A stretch of 64,000 nt of DNA. Origin: Burkholderia anthina. Its GTDB lineage: Bacteria > Pseudomonadota > Gammaproteobacteria > Burkholderiales > Burkholderiaceae. A model generated the notes under the pieces. It ran no database searches, was not told where the DNA came from, and saw only the letters and a list, made by a program, of their open reading frames with translations. The position numbers and the translations under genes are program-made. The stretch covers positions 62,001-126,000 of the forward strand of contig NZ_CABVLY010000014.1 in NCBI RefSeq assembly GCF_902498995.1, given 5' to 3'. Positions 1 to 8,561 of the stretch are shown piece by piece (positions within the stretch are counted from its first letter, which is position 1; each line of letters begins with the position of its first letter).

Positions 1-1665
1 GCGCGACGTGCCGTGGCTGTCCGCGCCCGGATAGAGCGGGGCGTCGACGCCGAAGGTCGCGCGCACGTCGCCGAACTCGCGCACGAGCCCGTCGTCGTAT
101 GCCCGCAGCGCCCATCCTTCACTGCGCGCGACGCCGATCAGCGGCCGGGTCGCGAGCACGTGGCCTTCGAACATCGCGGACTCGCTCGCGGCGACGTCGC
201 TATCGGCCGGCACGTAGCACTCGCGAAACGCCTGCCGGACCGGCTGCCGGATCGCACGGCCGACGATCGCGTGCTGCCACGCGAGCCGTTCGGCCGCGTC
301 GGCGCGCAGCGGATGCCATAGCCGGATCTCGCCGTTCGTGTCGATGTCGCACGGATTCCCGGCCGCGTCGCGCAGCACGACGTTGCCTTTCGCGCTGTCG
401 GGCATGAACGAGCGCGGCGTGCCGTCGGGCGCGCGCGCCTGCCAGATCATCCGCGTCGAGAATGCGGCGCCGGCCGGCGCATCGACGAGGCGTTCGCGCC
501 ATTCCGCGTAATCGAGCGTCATCGGCTGCCAGAAGCTCGCTTCCATGCAGACGGCCAGCATCGCGAGCTGCTTCTTGTCCGGTTTCGCGCCGAGCGTCAT
601 GCGCAGCGCGGTGCGCGGCCGCTCGCCGAGCGCGCGCTCGGCCGGCTTCACGTTGCGCGCGAGCTTCTTCTGCACGCCGGCATGACGCACGGCGGCCAGC
701 GCGTCGCGCAGCGCGCGTACGCTTTCCGGCGTCGGGATCGTCTCGATCGCGTGGCCGAGCGCGATCGCGAGCGATTGCGACGGCGCGGTCTTCGCGGCCG
801 TGGGCGCGACGCATACGCCGCTCAGCAGCGGCCCGATCAGCGGACGCAGCCACACTTCGTCGCGCCAGGCGGCCACGCGCGCCGCGCGTGCGACGACCTG
901 CGCATCGTCGGTCGTGAACGCGCGATCGGCCTGATAGGGAACGGTGCCGGCATGGATCGCGGCGACCTGTTGCGCGGCCTCGACCAGCGCGTCGTGCGCG
1001 AACGCGACGTAGGCCGCGTCTTGCGCGAGCGTGACGGCCGGATCGTCGGCATCGATCCACAGCCGCTTCGGCGCGAAATAGCCGTCGTTGGTAGCGGCGA
1101 GCGCAAGCAGCGATGCCGGCCCGAGTTCGGGAAGCACGTCGAGCTCGCGCACGCGAAACGGCGAATCGGCGAGCGACTGCGCGCAGGCTTCCCGCCGGGC
1201 CGAGAAGTCGCGACGGCCCGCGAACCAGTCGAGCGCATAGGCGCCGTACGGCGATCCGGCATGCAGGCCCGGTTGCGGCGGCCCGTCCGCGATGCGTGCG
1301 AGTTCGGCCTGCAGCGCGGGCGATGGCAGTGCGTCGAGGTACGGCAATTCCTGCAGCGCGAGCGTCTGCGCGCCGGCCGGGATGGCGCGGAACAGTTCGA
1401 GCGCGGCATCGGCGCCGATCAGCGGCGCGATGCCGAGCGCTTCGATCTGCTCGCGCAGCCAGCGGACGAACCCGGCACGCGGATCGTCGTACGCGAGTTC
1501 GTGCTGGATGATCCGCCGCTCGGCGCGGCGTAGCGCCGGCCAGACCGCACCGAGCGCATGCGCGTCGAGTGCCGACAGGTCGATCGGCGTGCCGGTGAAA
1601 CGCGGGTGGTCGGCGGTGTCGGTCAGCCGCGCAACGAGCAGCGCGACGAGGGTGTCGTCAGTCAT
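1..1665 (-). CDS. DUF4132-like protein, C-terminus beyond window edge
   Basis: This frame is open from the ATG at 1665 to the window edge (555 codons), so the C-terminus is missing. The distal part contains a stretch around residues 420-500 (PRSFMPDSAKGNVVLRDAAG, then an LWHPL motif, then RQPVRQAFRECYVP and GHVLATRPLIG) that resembles the C-terminal core of DUF4132 proteins (MolR/YehI-like), whose biochemical function is unknown. The start is shared with the end of the upstream HTH gene through an 8-base ATGACTGA overlap, so the two are probably translated as a coupled pair. HipB-like genes usually precede hipA, but no HipA kinase features are visible here. The family assignment comes from motif memory, without alignment. 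Confidence 0.6.
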   Translation of the reverse strand, partial: MTDDTLVALLVARLTDTADHPRFTGTPIDLSALDAHALGAVWPALRRAERRIIQHELAYDDPRAGFVRWLREQIEALGIAPLIGADAALELFRAIPAGAQTLALQELPYLDALPSPALQAELARIADGPPQPGLHAGSPYGAYALDWFAGRRDFSARREACAQSLADSPFRVRELDVLPELGPASLLALAATNDGYFAPKRLWIDADDPAVTLAQDAAYVAFAHDALVEAAQQVAAIHAGTVPYQADRAFTTDDAQVVARAARVAAWRDEVWLRPLIGPLLSGVCVAPTAAKTAPSQSLAIALGHAIETIPTPESVRALRDALAAVRHAGVQKKLARNVKPAERALGERPRTALRMTLGAKPDKKQLAMLAVCMEASFWQPMTLDYAEWRERLVDAPAGAAFSTRMIWQARAPDGTPRSFMPDSAKGNVVLRDAAGNPCDIDTNGEIRLWHPLRADAAERLAWQHAIVGRAIRQPVRQAFRECYVPADSDVAASESAMFEGHVLATRPLIGVARSEGWALRAYDDGLVREFGDVRATFGVDAPLYPGADSHGTSR

Positions 1666-2038
1666 GCGTCGGCTCCTGGCCGGCGCGCGGTGTGCCGTCG
1701 GCGGCCGCGACGCGTGACGCGGGCCGCGCATCGACCTTGGCCGCACGTGCCGTACGTGCCGCACGCGCGTCGGCGCGACGACGCGCCTGCGCCGTTTCCC
1801 GTTCGAGCAGTTCGCCGCCCGCGTCGGGCAGTTCGACGAGGACGCGCACGCCGAGCCGCTGCAGCAGCCCGAACACCTTGCCCCACTGGACGGTGTCCGC
1901 GCCGCGTTCGGCCTTGACCATGAACGACTCGCTGACGCCGGCGCGTTCGGCCGCATCGTTCTGGCGCCATTTTTGTGCCTTGCGGGCGGCGCGGATCACG
2001 CCGCCGAGGTCGGATGCCTGTTCGATCGGGTGCTGCAT
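1658..2038 (-). CDS. HipB-like helix-turn-helix transcriptional regulator
   Basis: A 126-residue protein with an XRE/HipB-type HTH near the N-terminus (GGVIRAARKAQKW, then NDAAERAGVSESFMVKAERG, then a helix ending in VFGLLQRLGVRVLVELP). The C-terminal 60 residues are Arg/Ala-rich and look disordered. I chose the ATG at 2038 because the HTH begins directly after it; a longer upstream frame to 2215 has no domain. HipB-like proteins repress their own operon and often act as antitoxins. Here the coupled downstream gene is DUF4132-like rather than HipA, so a regulatory or antitoxin-like role toward that protein is only an inference. Confidence 0.75.
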   Translation of the reverse strand: MQHPIEQASDLGGVIRAARKAQKWRQNDAAERAGVSESFMVKAERGADTVQWGKVFGLLQRLGVRVLVELPDAGGELLERETAQARRRADARAARTARAAKVDARPASRVAAADGTPRAGQEPTHD

Positions 2039-2115
2039 GCGGAACTCCGTCGATAAAACCGTGCGGTCGCACAGTATTGCACTCCGATCGCCATCCGGCC
2101 GCCTTTTCATAAGAC

Positions 2116-2156
2116 GTACAGTTCGCCGGAAGTCATCGATTGGCGCCGAACTGTAC
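2116..2156. promoter_or_regulatory. Inverted repeat upstream of MocR gene 1
   Basis: Two perfect 10-base arms, GTACAGTTCG at 2116-2125 and CGAACTGTAC at 2147-2156, are separated by 21 bases, putting their centres 31 bases (about three helical turns) apart. The repeat lies in the 375-base divergent region (2039-2413) between the HTH gene and the MocR gene. MocR regulators commonly bind repeats containing ACTGTAC-like half sites, so this is a plausible autoregulatory operator. I see no other gene in 2039-2413. Confidence 0.5.
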
Positions 2157-2413
2157 TCTTGTGTGCGCGTTCCATGTGTGTACTCCGGGCAAACTGTTCT
2201 GCTTTTAAGATTCAACCATCAAGTGCACAGTGCCGCGGACCCGGACGTCACGGGCCTCCCGGCGCATCTTCAAAAGCGAGCCACTGCGATGGAAAAGGCA
2301 AAACCGGAGGAAGCTATCAGGCATCACGACAGCCCGGTCGGCGGGCAGAACACGCGCGTTTCGGACGCGCACGAGGCGGCGGCGTACATGCGCAGGCCGG
2401 CAAGGAGCGCGCG

Positions 2414-3838
2414 ATGAAGCTCTACGAAAAACTCGCGGACGACATCGAGCGCCTGATCCGTCAGGGCGTGTACCGGCACGGCGACCGGATTCCGTCGGTG
2501 CGGCAGGCGAGCCAGCAGCACCGGATCAGCATTACGACCGTGCTGCATGCGTACCTGCTGCTCGAAAGCCGCGGGCTGCTGGAAAGCCGCCCGCAGTCGG
2601 GTTACTTCGTGAACCTGCGCCGCGACGACAGCCACGCGCCGGTGCGCGACCTGCGGCCGTCGAAGCCGATCGCGGTGTCGTCGTCGGTCGACATGAGCCG
2701 GCTCGTGCTGTCGACGCTGCGCTCGATCGGCACGGACGACGCAGTGCCGCTCGGCTCGCCGTATCCGGACCCGAGCCTGTTTCCGTTCGAGAAGCTGAAC
2801 CGCTATGCGTACGCGGCCGGCCGCGACAAGTCGTTATGGGGCGTGACGGACGGGCTGCCGCCCGGCCATCCGCGCTTGATCCGGCAGATCGCGCGCCGCT
2901 ATCTGGAAAACGGGATGTCGGTGGACCCGAACGAGATCATCGTGACGGTCGGCGCGACCGAGGCGATCAACCTGTGCCTGCAGGCGGTCGCGAAGCCGGG
3001 CGACACGATCGCGGTGGAGTCGCCGACGTTCTACGCGATGCTGCACGCGATCGAGCGGATGGGGATGAAGGCGATCGAGGTGGCGACGCACCCGGAATAC
3101 GGAATCGACATCGCGGCGCTGGCGGCGATCGCGAAGTCGCAGCCGATCGCCGCGTGCATGGTGATGCCGAACTTCCAGAATCCGCTCGGCTTCCAGATGC
3201 CCGACGAGCGCAAGCGCGAACTGGTCGAGTTCGCCACCCGTGTCGACATGCCGATCATCGAAAACGGTGTGTATAACGAACTGTATTTCGGCGATTCGCA
3301 TCCGAGCACGCTGAAGTCCTACGACCGCGGCGGGATCGTGCTGCATTGCGCGTCGTTCTCGAAGAGCCTGACGGCCGCGTACCGGATCGGCTGGGCCTTG
3401 CCGGGCCGCTACCGGGATCAGGTCGAGAAGCTGAAGTTCCTGAACACGCTGGCGACGCCGTCGATCCCGCAGCTCGCGATCGCCGAGTTTCTCGAACGGG
3501 ACGGCTACGAGCATCATCTGCGGCGGTTGCGCAAGGCGTATGCGCAGCAGGCGAACCTGATGCGTGCGATGGTGTCGCGGTTCTTCCCCGAAGGCACGCG
3601 CATCTCGAGCCCGGCGGGCGGCTACGTGTTGTGGGTCGAGTTGCCGGCGCAGGTCGATGCGATGCGGCTGTACCAGCTTGCGCTGGAGCAGGGGATCACG
3701 ATCGGGCCGGGCTACATGTTCTCGATCACGGACAACTACCGGAACTTCATCCGGCTGAACTACAGCAGCCCGTGGTCGCCGGAAATCGAGCAGGCGGTGA
3801 TCGCGGTCGGCAAGCTCGCGGCGTCGTGCATGCGATAA
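2414..3838 (+). CDS. MocR-type GntR regulator with aminotransferase domain, copy 1
   Basis: A 474-residue fusion: an N-terminal GntR winged helix (about residues 1-70: LYEKLADDIERLIRQGVYRH, SVRQASQQHRIS, LLESRGLLESRPQSGYFV) followed by a fold-type I aminotransferase domain. The PLP-lysine region is CASFSKSLTAAYRIGW, and the substrate and cofactor loops NFQNPLG and ENGVYNEL are present. MocR proteins use PLP adducts to sense amines or amino acids and often control a neighbouring gene; the convergent aminotransferase and the downstream transport/hydrolase genes are candidates. The ATG at 2414 starts directly at the wHTH. A copy 50,811 bases downstream (53225-54649) has seven silent differences over 2740-3500 and clearly more divergence at both ends. 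Confidence 0.88.
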   Translation: MKLYEKLADDIERLIRQGVYRHGDRIPSVRQASQQHRISITTVLHAYLLLESRGLLESRPQSGYFVNLRRDDSHAPVRDLRPSKPIAVSSSVDMSRLVLSTLRSIGTDDAVPLGSPYPDPSLFPFEKLNRYAYAAGRDKSLWGVTDGLPPGHPRLIRQIARRYLENGMSVDPNEIIVTVGATEAINLCLQAVAKPGDTIAVESPTFYAMLHAIERMGMKAIEVATHPEYGIDIAALAAIAKSQPIAACMVMPNFQNPLGFQMPDERKRELVEFATRVDMPIIENGVYNELYFGDSHPSTLKSYDRGGIVLHCASFSKSLTAAYRIGWALPGRYRDQVEKLKFLNTLATPSIPQLAIAEFLERDGYEHHLRRLRKAYAQQANLMRAMVSRFFPEGTRISSPAGGYVLWVELPAQVDAMRLYQLALEQGITIGPGYMFSITDNYRNFIRLNYSSPWSPEIEQAVIAVGKLAASCMR

Positions 3839-3842
3839 AACG

Positions 3843-3873
3843 AAGGCCGGTACGCGCGGCGGACCGGCCTTTT
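3843..3873. terminator. Bidirectional terminator between MocR 1 and the aminotransferase
   Basis: The stem AAGGCCGGT (3843-3851) pairs with ACCGGCCTT (3863-3871). It is followed by extra T on the plus strand and preceded by A-rich sequence, as expected between two convergent genes. Confidence 0.75.
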
Positions 3874-3923
3874 CGCGCGGACGTCAGGGCCGCATTGCCG
3901 GCCCGAACGTCGCGAGTCCCGGA

Positions 3924-5048
3924 TCAGCCGGCCTTCGCGCGCAGAAACGCCGACACGTGCGCCAGCCCCTGCTCGAGCACGGTCCGGTTGTTCGCATAGC
4001 CGATCCGCACGTAGCCTTCCATGTCGAGCGCGCTGCCCGGCGTGAACATCACGCCGGTCGCTTCGATCAGCTCCGTGCAGAACGCGCGCGACGGCATGTC
4101 GAACGCATACTTGAGCAGCGCCGTCGTGCCGGACTTCGGCTTGACCCACGAAATCGCCGGCTCGCGTTCGACCCACGCATCGAGAATGGCCAGGTTGGTG
4201 CGCACGATGTCGTGATTGCGCTGCATGATCACGTCACGGTGTTCGAGCGCGAGCGTCGCGAGATAGTCGTCGATCATCCCGACGCTGATCGTGTTGTAGT
4301 CGCGATGCACGCTCACGGCGTGGATCAGCTCGACCGGGCCCGCGATCCAGCCGAGGCGCAGCCCGGCGAGCGAGTACGTCTTCGACATGCTCGCCGTGCT
4401 GATCCCGCGCTCGTACAGATCGGCGATCGATGCGCTGTAGCCGCTGCCGACCTGATCGGTGCCGCGATAGACCTCGTCGCACAGCACGTAGGCGCCGCAC
4501 CGTTTCGCGATCTCGACGATCTTGCCGAGCATCGCTTCGTCCATCAGCGAGCCGGTCGGGTTGTTCGGATTGTTGATCGCGATCAGGCGCGTCTTGTCGT
4601 CGACGAGGGACGCGAGTGCTTCGAGATCCGGCAGGAACGCGTTTTCCTCGCGCAGCTTCAGCACTTTCACGTTCGCGCCGTAGCTTTCCGGAATCGAGTA
4701 GTGCTGCTGATAGGTCGGCAACACCGACACCACCGTATCGCCCGGTTCGACCAGCGTTTCGTAGATCAGCGCATTGCCGCCGATCGCACCGTGCGTGACG
4801 ATCACATTCGATGCCGACTGGCGCGCGTAAGTCGACGCGATCACTTCGCGCAGACGCTGCGTGCCTTCGATCGCGCCGTACGTCAGCTTCATCGGACGCA
4901 ACTCGTCGAGCAGCGTGTCCTGCTTGCCGGTCATGGTCAGCAGCTGGTCGACCGTCAGCGATTCGACGCACGTTTCCGCGAGGTTGTACGTACAACGGTT
5001 TTCGTACAGGTCCATCCAGCGTTCGACGCCGAATTCCTTGATCTTCAT
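3924..5048 (-). CDS. PLP-dependent class I/II aminotransferase
   Basis: A 374-residue fold-type I aminotransferase. Visible motifs are AINNPNNPTG (substrate/PLP loop, about residue 160), CDEVYRG (aspartate to the pyridine nitrogen, about 190), and SMSKTYSLAGLRLGW holding the Schiff-base lysine at about 225. A C-terminal RIGYANN arginine probably binds the substrate carboxylate. The ATG at 5048 is chosen over an upstream in-frame ATG (5084) because family similarity starts at MKIKEFGVERWMDLYE. It is convergent with MocR 1 and 85 bases downstream of the binding-protein gene on the same strand. The substrate is not evident; the family includes capreomycidine-synthase-like enzymes, so an arginine-like substrate is possible but unproven. 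Confidence 0.85.
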   Translation of the reverse strand: MKIKEFGVERWMDLYENRCTYNLAETCVESLTVDQLLTMTGKQDTLLDELRPMKLTYGAIEGTQRLREVIASTYARQSASNVIVTHGAIGGNALIYETLVEPGDTVVSVLPTYQQHYSIPESYGANVKVLKLREENAFLPDLEALASLVDDKTRLIAINNPNNPTGSLMDEAMLGKIVEIAKRCGAYVLCDEVYRGTDQVGSGYSASIADLYERGISTASMSKTYSLAGLRLGWIAGPVELIHAVSVHRDYNTISVGMIDDYLATLALEHRDVIMQRNHDIVRTNLAILDAWVEREPAISWVKPKSGTTALLKYAFDMPSRAFCTELIEATGVMFTPGSALDMEGYVRIGYANNRTVLEQGLAHVSAFLRAKAG

Positions 5049-5133
5049 GTTCGTTCCTTTGTCGGGTTGGGTTGGGTGCGGCACGTCCGCGCCGCATAGG
5101 GATGGAAACGGGCAGGCCCGGTGGCGGCGCGCG

Positions 5134-5916
5134 CTACCGGACGACGATGTCGCGCTTGAAATACTGGACCGACAGCCGGCTCAGCGTGCCGTCCTTCTTC
5201 AGTGCGTCGAGCGCCGCGGTGACCTTGCCGCGCAGTTCGGTGTCCTGTTTGCGGAATGCCATCCCGACGCCTTCGCCGAGCGTCGCGGGATCGCGGATCG
5301 GCTCGCCGAGGATCGCGAAATCGTGGCCCTGGGGCTTGTCGAGGAAGCCTTCCTGCGCCGTCTGCGATTCCTGCACGGCGGCGTCGAGGCGGCCGGATGC
5401 GAGATCCGCATAGACGAGGTTCTGGTCCGAATACGACGTGATCGCGACGCCGCGCGGCTCCCAGTTGCGCTTCAGGAAATCCTCCTGCGCGGACGCCTGC
5501 AAGACGCCGATGCGCTTGCCCTTCAGGCGTGCCGGATCGGGCAGCAACCCGGAATCCTTGCGCGCGACGAACACCATCGGCACCGCGTAGACCGGCGGCG
5601 TGAAAGCGACGATCTGCTTGCGCTTTTGCGTGATGTTCATCGCCGAGTTGACCATGTCGAACTTGCGTGCGTGCAGCGCCGGCAACAGGCCGTCGTAGAC
5701 GTTCTCGACCCACACGCAGCGAACCTTCATCTTCGCGCAGATCGCGTTGCCGATGTCGATGTCGAAGCCCTGCAACTGGCCGGATGCCGTCTTGCTCTCG
5801 AACGGCGGATAGGCGGCTTCGATGCCGATCCTGAGCGTCGCGGTGTTGTCCGCGCACGCCAGCCCGGACAGGCCCGCAGACAACGCGACTGCGACGACCA
5901 GATGCTTGAGGTTCAT
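5134..5916 (-). CDS. Amino-acid ABC transporter periplasmic binding protein (orphan)
   Basis: A 260-residue family 3 solute-binding protein. The signal peptide covers residues 1-22 (hydrophobic core HLVVAVALSAGLSGLACA, probable cut before DN). The mature start TLRIGIEAAYPPFESK, then GFDIDIGNAICAKM and FDMVNSAMNITQKRKQ, are typical of lysine/arginine/ornithine or histidine binding proteins. No permease or ATPase gene is adjacent, so it must share membrane components encoded elsewhere or act as a sensor. It precedes the aminotransferase gene by 85 bases and is probably co-transcribed with it, suggesting uptake followed by transamination of a basic amino acid or derivative. Confidence 0.85.
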   Translation of the reverse strand: MNLKHLVVAVALSAGLSGLACADNTATLRIGIEAAYPPFESKTASGQLQGFDIDIGNAICAKMKVRCVWVENVYDGLLPALHARKFDMVNSAMNITQKRKQIVAFTPPVYAVPMVFVARKDSGLLPDPARLKGKRIGVLQASAQEDFLKRNWEPRGVAITSYSDQNLVYADLASGRLDAAVQESQTAQEGFLDKPQGHDFAILGEPIRDPATLGEGVGMAFRKQDTELRGKVTAALDALKKDGTLSRLSVQYFKRDIVVR

Positions 5917-6046
5917 GCCAGCTCCGATAAGGGTGATCGAACGGGGACCGTCGCACGAGGCCGGCCGGCGCCGTGAAATCTGCTGCGGCGCACCCTGAGG
6001 CGGGACAGGTCGTCCATGACGGACGGTGCTGCCAAGTATCTTCTTT

Positions 6047-6089
6047 CAAAAACGAATTGTCCATAGTAGACTAAAAATCTACGTTTTTG
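6047..6089. promoter_or_regulatory. Nested inverted repeats in divergent promoter region
   Basis: The outer arms CAAAAACG (6047-6054) and CGTTTTTG (6082-6089) enclose the inner arms GTAGA (6066-6070) and TCTAC (6078-6082). The element sits in the AT-rich divergent gap between the binding-protein gene (start 5916, minus) and the hydrolase gene (start 6201, plus). It may be a shared operator, with the neighbouring MocR protein as a candidate binder. Confidence 0.35.
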
Positions 6090-6200
6090 GATGGTGTGGC
6101 GAGGGTGCCGACGCGTGTCGAGCCAGTCGGCGGCGTGCCGCGAAGCACGCGTTCGGGCCTCTCGCGACTGCGCACCGAAATCCGTTCGAGGAGACAGCAG

Positions 6201-7349
6201 GTGACCTATCAACGTATCGAACTGCCTTTGCCGTCGCCGGCACCCGGCGTCGCGCTGCATCTGACCGCACACCGTTTCGGCCATCCCGACGCCGGGCGCA
6301 GCCTGTATCTGCAGGCCGGGCTGCATGCGGACGAACATCCGGGGTTGCTCGTGCTCCAGCATCTGCTTGATGAATTGCACGCGCTCGATCGCGACGGACG
6401 CATCGCCGGGGCCGTCACGGTCGTGCCGTATGCGAACCCGATCGGGATGTCGCAGCGCCTGTTCGGGCCGGTCGTCGGGCGCTTCGACTTCGAGAACGGG
6501 GAGAACTTCAATCGCAATTTCCCGCTGCTGGAGCGGGCCGTCGCGCAGCGTCTCGACGCGCCGGACGCGCGCGACCTGACGCGGCAGGGCTGGAAGCAGT
6601 TTTTCCGCGAACTGCTCGGCACGCGCAGCGAACTGACGCCGGCGGCCGCGATGAAGCTCGCGCTGGCGAGACTGGCGGTCGATCACGACATCGTTCTCGA
6701 CCTGCATTGCGACACCGACGCGATCGCGCATGTCTACGCATCGACGTTGCAGCGCACGCGGGCCGAGACGGTCGCGCGGATGATCGGCGCGCCGGTGGTC
6801 ATGCTGGAGCCGCACGGCACCGGCGGCGGCGCGTTCGACCAGACGCATTCGAGCGCGTGGGGCGCGCTGCAACAGGCCGGCATCTTCGACGAAGCGCAGG
6901 GCGGCTTCTCGGCGACGATCGAGCTGCGCGGCCAGGCCGATGTCGACGATGCGCTGGCGCGGCGCGACGCGCGCAACCTGCTGCGCTTCGCGCACGCCGA
7001 AGGGATCCTGTCGCTGCCGGAAACCGGTGATGACGAAGCGCGATCCGACGTCGCGCCGGCCGTGTTGCCGCTGCAGGGCGCCGCGCATGTGCGGTGTCCG
7101 TGTGCGGGCGTGATCGCCTATCGGCGCGCGCCGGGCGAGCGCATCGCCGCGGGCGAGACGTTCGCGGAAGTCGTGCGTCTCGACGGCGACGGGATCAACG
7201 CGCGCATGCCGGTGGTCAGCCCGATCGACGGCGTGATGGTCGTGCGGCAACTACAGAAGCTGGTGCGGCCCGGGCAGCGGGCCGCGCTGATCGCCGGCGA
7301 CACCGTGCTCGCGGAGCGGGATCCCGGGAACCTGCTGCTCGATTTCTGA
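6201..7349 (+). CDS. Succinylglutamate desuccinylase/aspartoacylase-family M14 hydrolase, paralog A
   Basis: A 382-residue zinc hydrolase of the AstE/aspartoacylase group of M14 peptidases, expected to remove acyl groups from N-acyl amino acids or small amides. The zinc ligands are HADE (about residue 43) and the later histidine in VLDLHCDT (about 170); the catalytic glutamate lies in SATIELRGQ (about 240). A C-terminal biotinyl-like barrel (CPCAGVIAYRRAPGERIAAG) is typical of this subgroup. I use the GTG at 6201 because GAGGAGACAGCAG supplies a Shine-Dalgarno site and homology starts at YQRIELPLP; the open frame runs upstream to 6087 without a domain. A paralog follows 54 bases later. Confidence 0.82.
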   Translation: MTYQRIELPLPSPAPGVALHLTAHRFGHPDAGRSLYLQAGLHADEHPGLLVLQHLLDELHALDRDGRIAGAVTVVPYANPIGMSQRLFGPVVGRFDFENGENFNRNFPLLERAVAQRLDAPDARDLTRQGWKQFFRELLGTRSELTPAAAMKLALARLAVDHDIVLDLHCDTDAIAHVYASTLQRTRAETVARMIGAPVVMLEPHGTGGGAFDQTHSSAWGALQQAGIFDEAQGGFSATIELRGQADVDDALARRDARNLLRFAHAEGILSLPETGDDEARSDVAPAVLPLQGAAHVRCPCAGVIAYRRAPGERIAAGETFAEVVRLDGDGINARMPVVSPIDGVMVVRQLQKLVRPGQRAALIAGDTVLAERDPGNLLLDF

Positions 7350-7403
7350 GATCGGCCGCACGTATCCGCACGTATCGTATCGATCCGACGACAGGAGTGC
7401 CGG

Positions 7404-8540
7404 ATGGAACAGCTGGAAATCCCGCTGCCGGGAACGGTGCCGGGCATGCGCATCGCGTTGCGCGAATACACGTTCGGCGCTGCGGGCGCCGCGCGCTCGC
7501 TTTACGTTCAGGCCGCGCTGCACGCCGGAGAAGTACCGGGGCTGCTGGTCATCCAGCATCTGCTTGAACGGCTCGCCGCGCTCGAGCGTGCCGGCATGCT
7601 GGGCGGGCGCGTGGCCGTCATGACGTGGGCCAATCCGATCGGCATGCAGCAGTGCATCGGCGGCGCGCTGACCGGGCGTTTCGATTGCGCGGGCAGCGGC
7701 AATTTCGATCGGCGCTTTCCCGACATGCGGGCCGCGGTCGCGCGGCGGATCGAGGCGGGCGACGTGCCGCGCAGCGTGCCGGACGCGAAGGCGTGGCTGA
7801 CGGCGTTATCGACGCCGCCGGCTGACGCCGCCGATCCGGTCGACTATCTGAAGGCGATGCTGCTGCATCGTGCATTCGCGCACGACATCGCGCTCGACCT
7901 GCATTGCGACAAGACGGCGGTGATGCACGTGTACGGCAACTGGGCGCACGAGGCGCGCGCGACGGCGTTGGCGCGCTGCCTGGATGCGCCGATGCTGCTG
8001 CTCGAGGACCATGCGGGCGGCGGCACGTTCGACCAGGCGTTTCATGATGCGTGGGCGCAATTGCGCAAGCATGGCATGCCGGGTTGGCGCGACGATGAAG
8101 CGGGGCCGGGTTTTTCGGCGGTCGTCGAACTGCGCGGGCAGCGCGACGTATCCGATGCGCTCGCCCGCGGCGATGCGGACGGGTTGATCGAGTTCCTGCG
8201 AACCGAGGCGATCGTTGCCGATCGCAGTGCGACGCTCGCGCATGCGGCGCCGGCCGTGGCCGCGCTGGAGGCGGTCGATCACGTGAAGGCCGATCGTACC
8301 GGCATCGTGTGCTGGAAGGTGCCCGTGGGCGAGCACGTCGACGCCGATGCGGTGATCGCGGAAATCGTCGACGCGGCGGCGGACGGCGCGCAGCATCGCG
8401 TGGCTGTGCGCTCACGCCCATCGGGCATGCTGGTGGCGAGGATGCACATGCCCTTCGTGCTGGCCGGGCAGCGCATCGCGATGATTGCCGGCCGCGATGC
8501 GATACCGGGGCGGGTGAGCGGGGCGCTGTTGCCGGATTGA
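7404..8540 (+). CDS. Succinylglutamate desuccinylase/aspartoacylase-family M14 hydrolase, paralog B
   Basis: A 378-residue paralog of the preceding gene with the same architecture: HAGE zinc motif near residue 35, LDLHCDK near 165, SAVVELRGQ near 235, and a C-terminal barrel (GIVCWKVPVGEHVDADAV). All catalytic and zinc residues appear intact in both copies. An AGGAGTGCCGG ribosome site precedes the ATG. Tandem copies may act on different acyl amino acids or form a heteromer. Together with the divergent binding protein and aminotransferase, the layout suggests import and stepwise breakdown of an N-acylated amino acid; that pathway is an inference. Confidence 0.82.
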   Translation: MEQLEIPLPGTVPGMRIALREYTFGAAGAARSLYVQAALHAGEVPGLLVIQHLLERLAALERAGMLGGRVAVMTWANPIGMQQCIGGALTGRFDCAGSGNFDRRFPDMRAAVARRIEAGDVPRSVPDAKAWLTALSTPPADAADPVDYLKAMLLHRAFAHDIALDLHCDKTAVMHVYGNWAHEARATALARCLDAPMLLLEDHAGGGTFDQAFHDAWAQLRKHGMPGWRDDEAGPGFSAVVELRGQRDVSDALARGDADGLIEFLRTEAIVADRSATLAHAAPAVAALEAVDHVKADRTGIVCWKVPVGEHVDADAVIAEIVDAAADGAQHRVAVRSRPSGMLVARMHMPFVLAGQRIAMIAGRDAIPGRVSGALLPD

Positions 8541-8561
8541 TGTTGGTCGGCAACGCGCCGC

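Noticed and set aside
1-1665. HipA kinase as identity of the gene after the HipB-like HTH
   Set aside because: No HipA motifs are visible; the conserved C-terminal blocks fit DUF4132 better.
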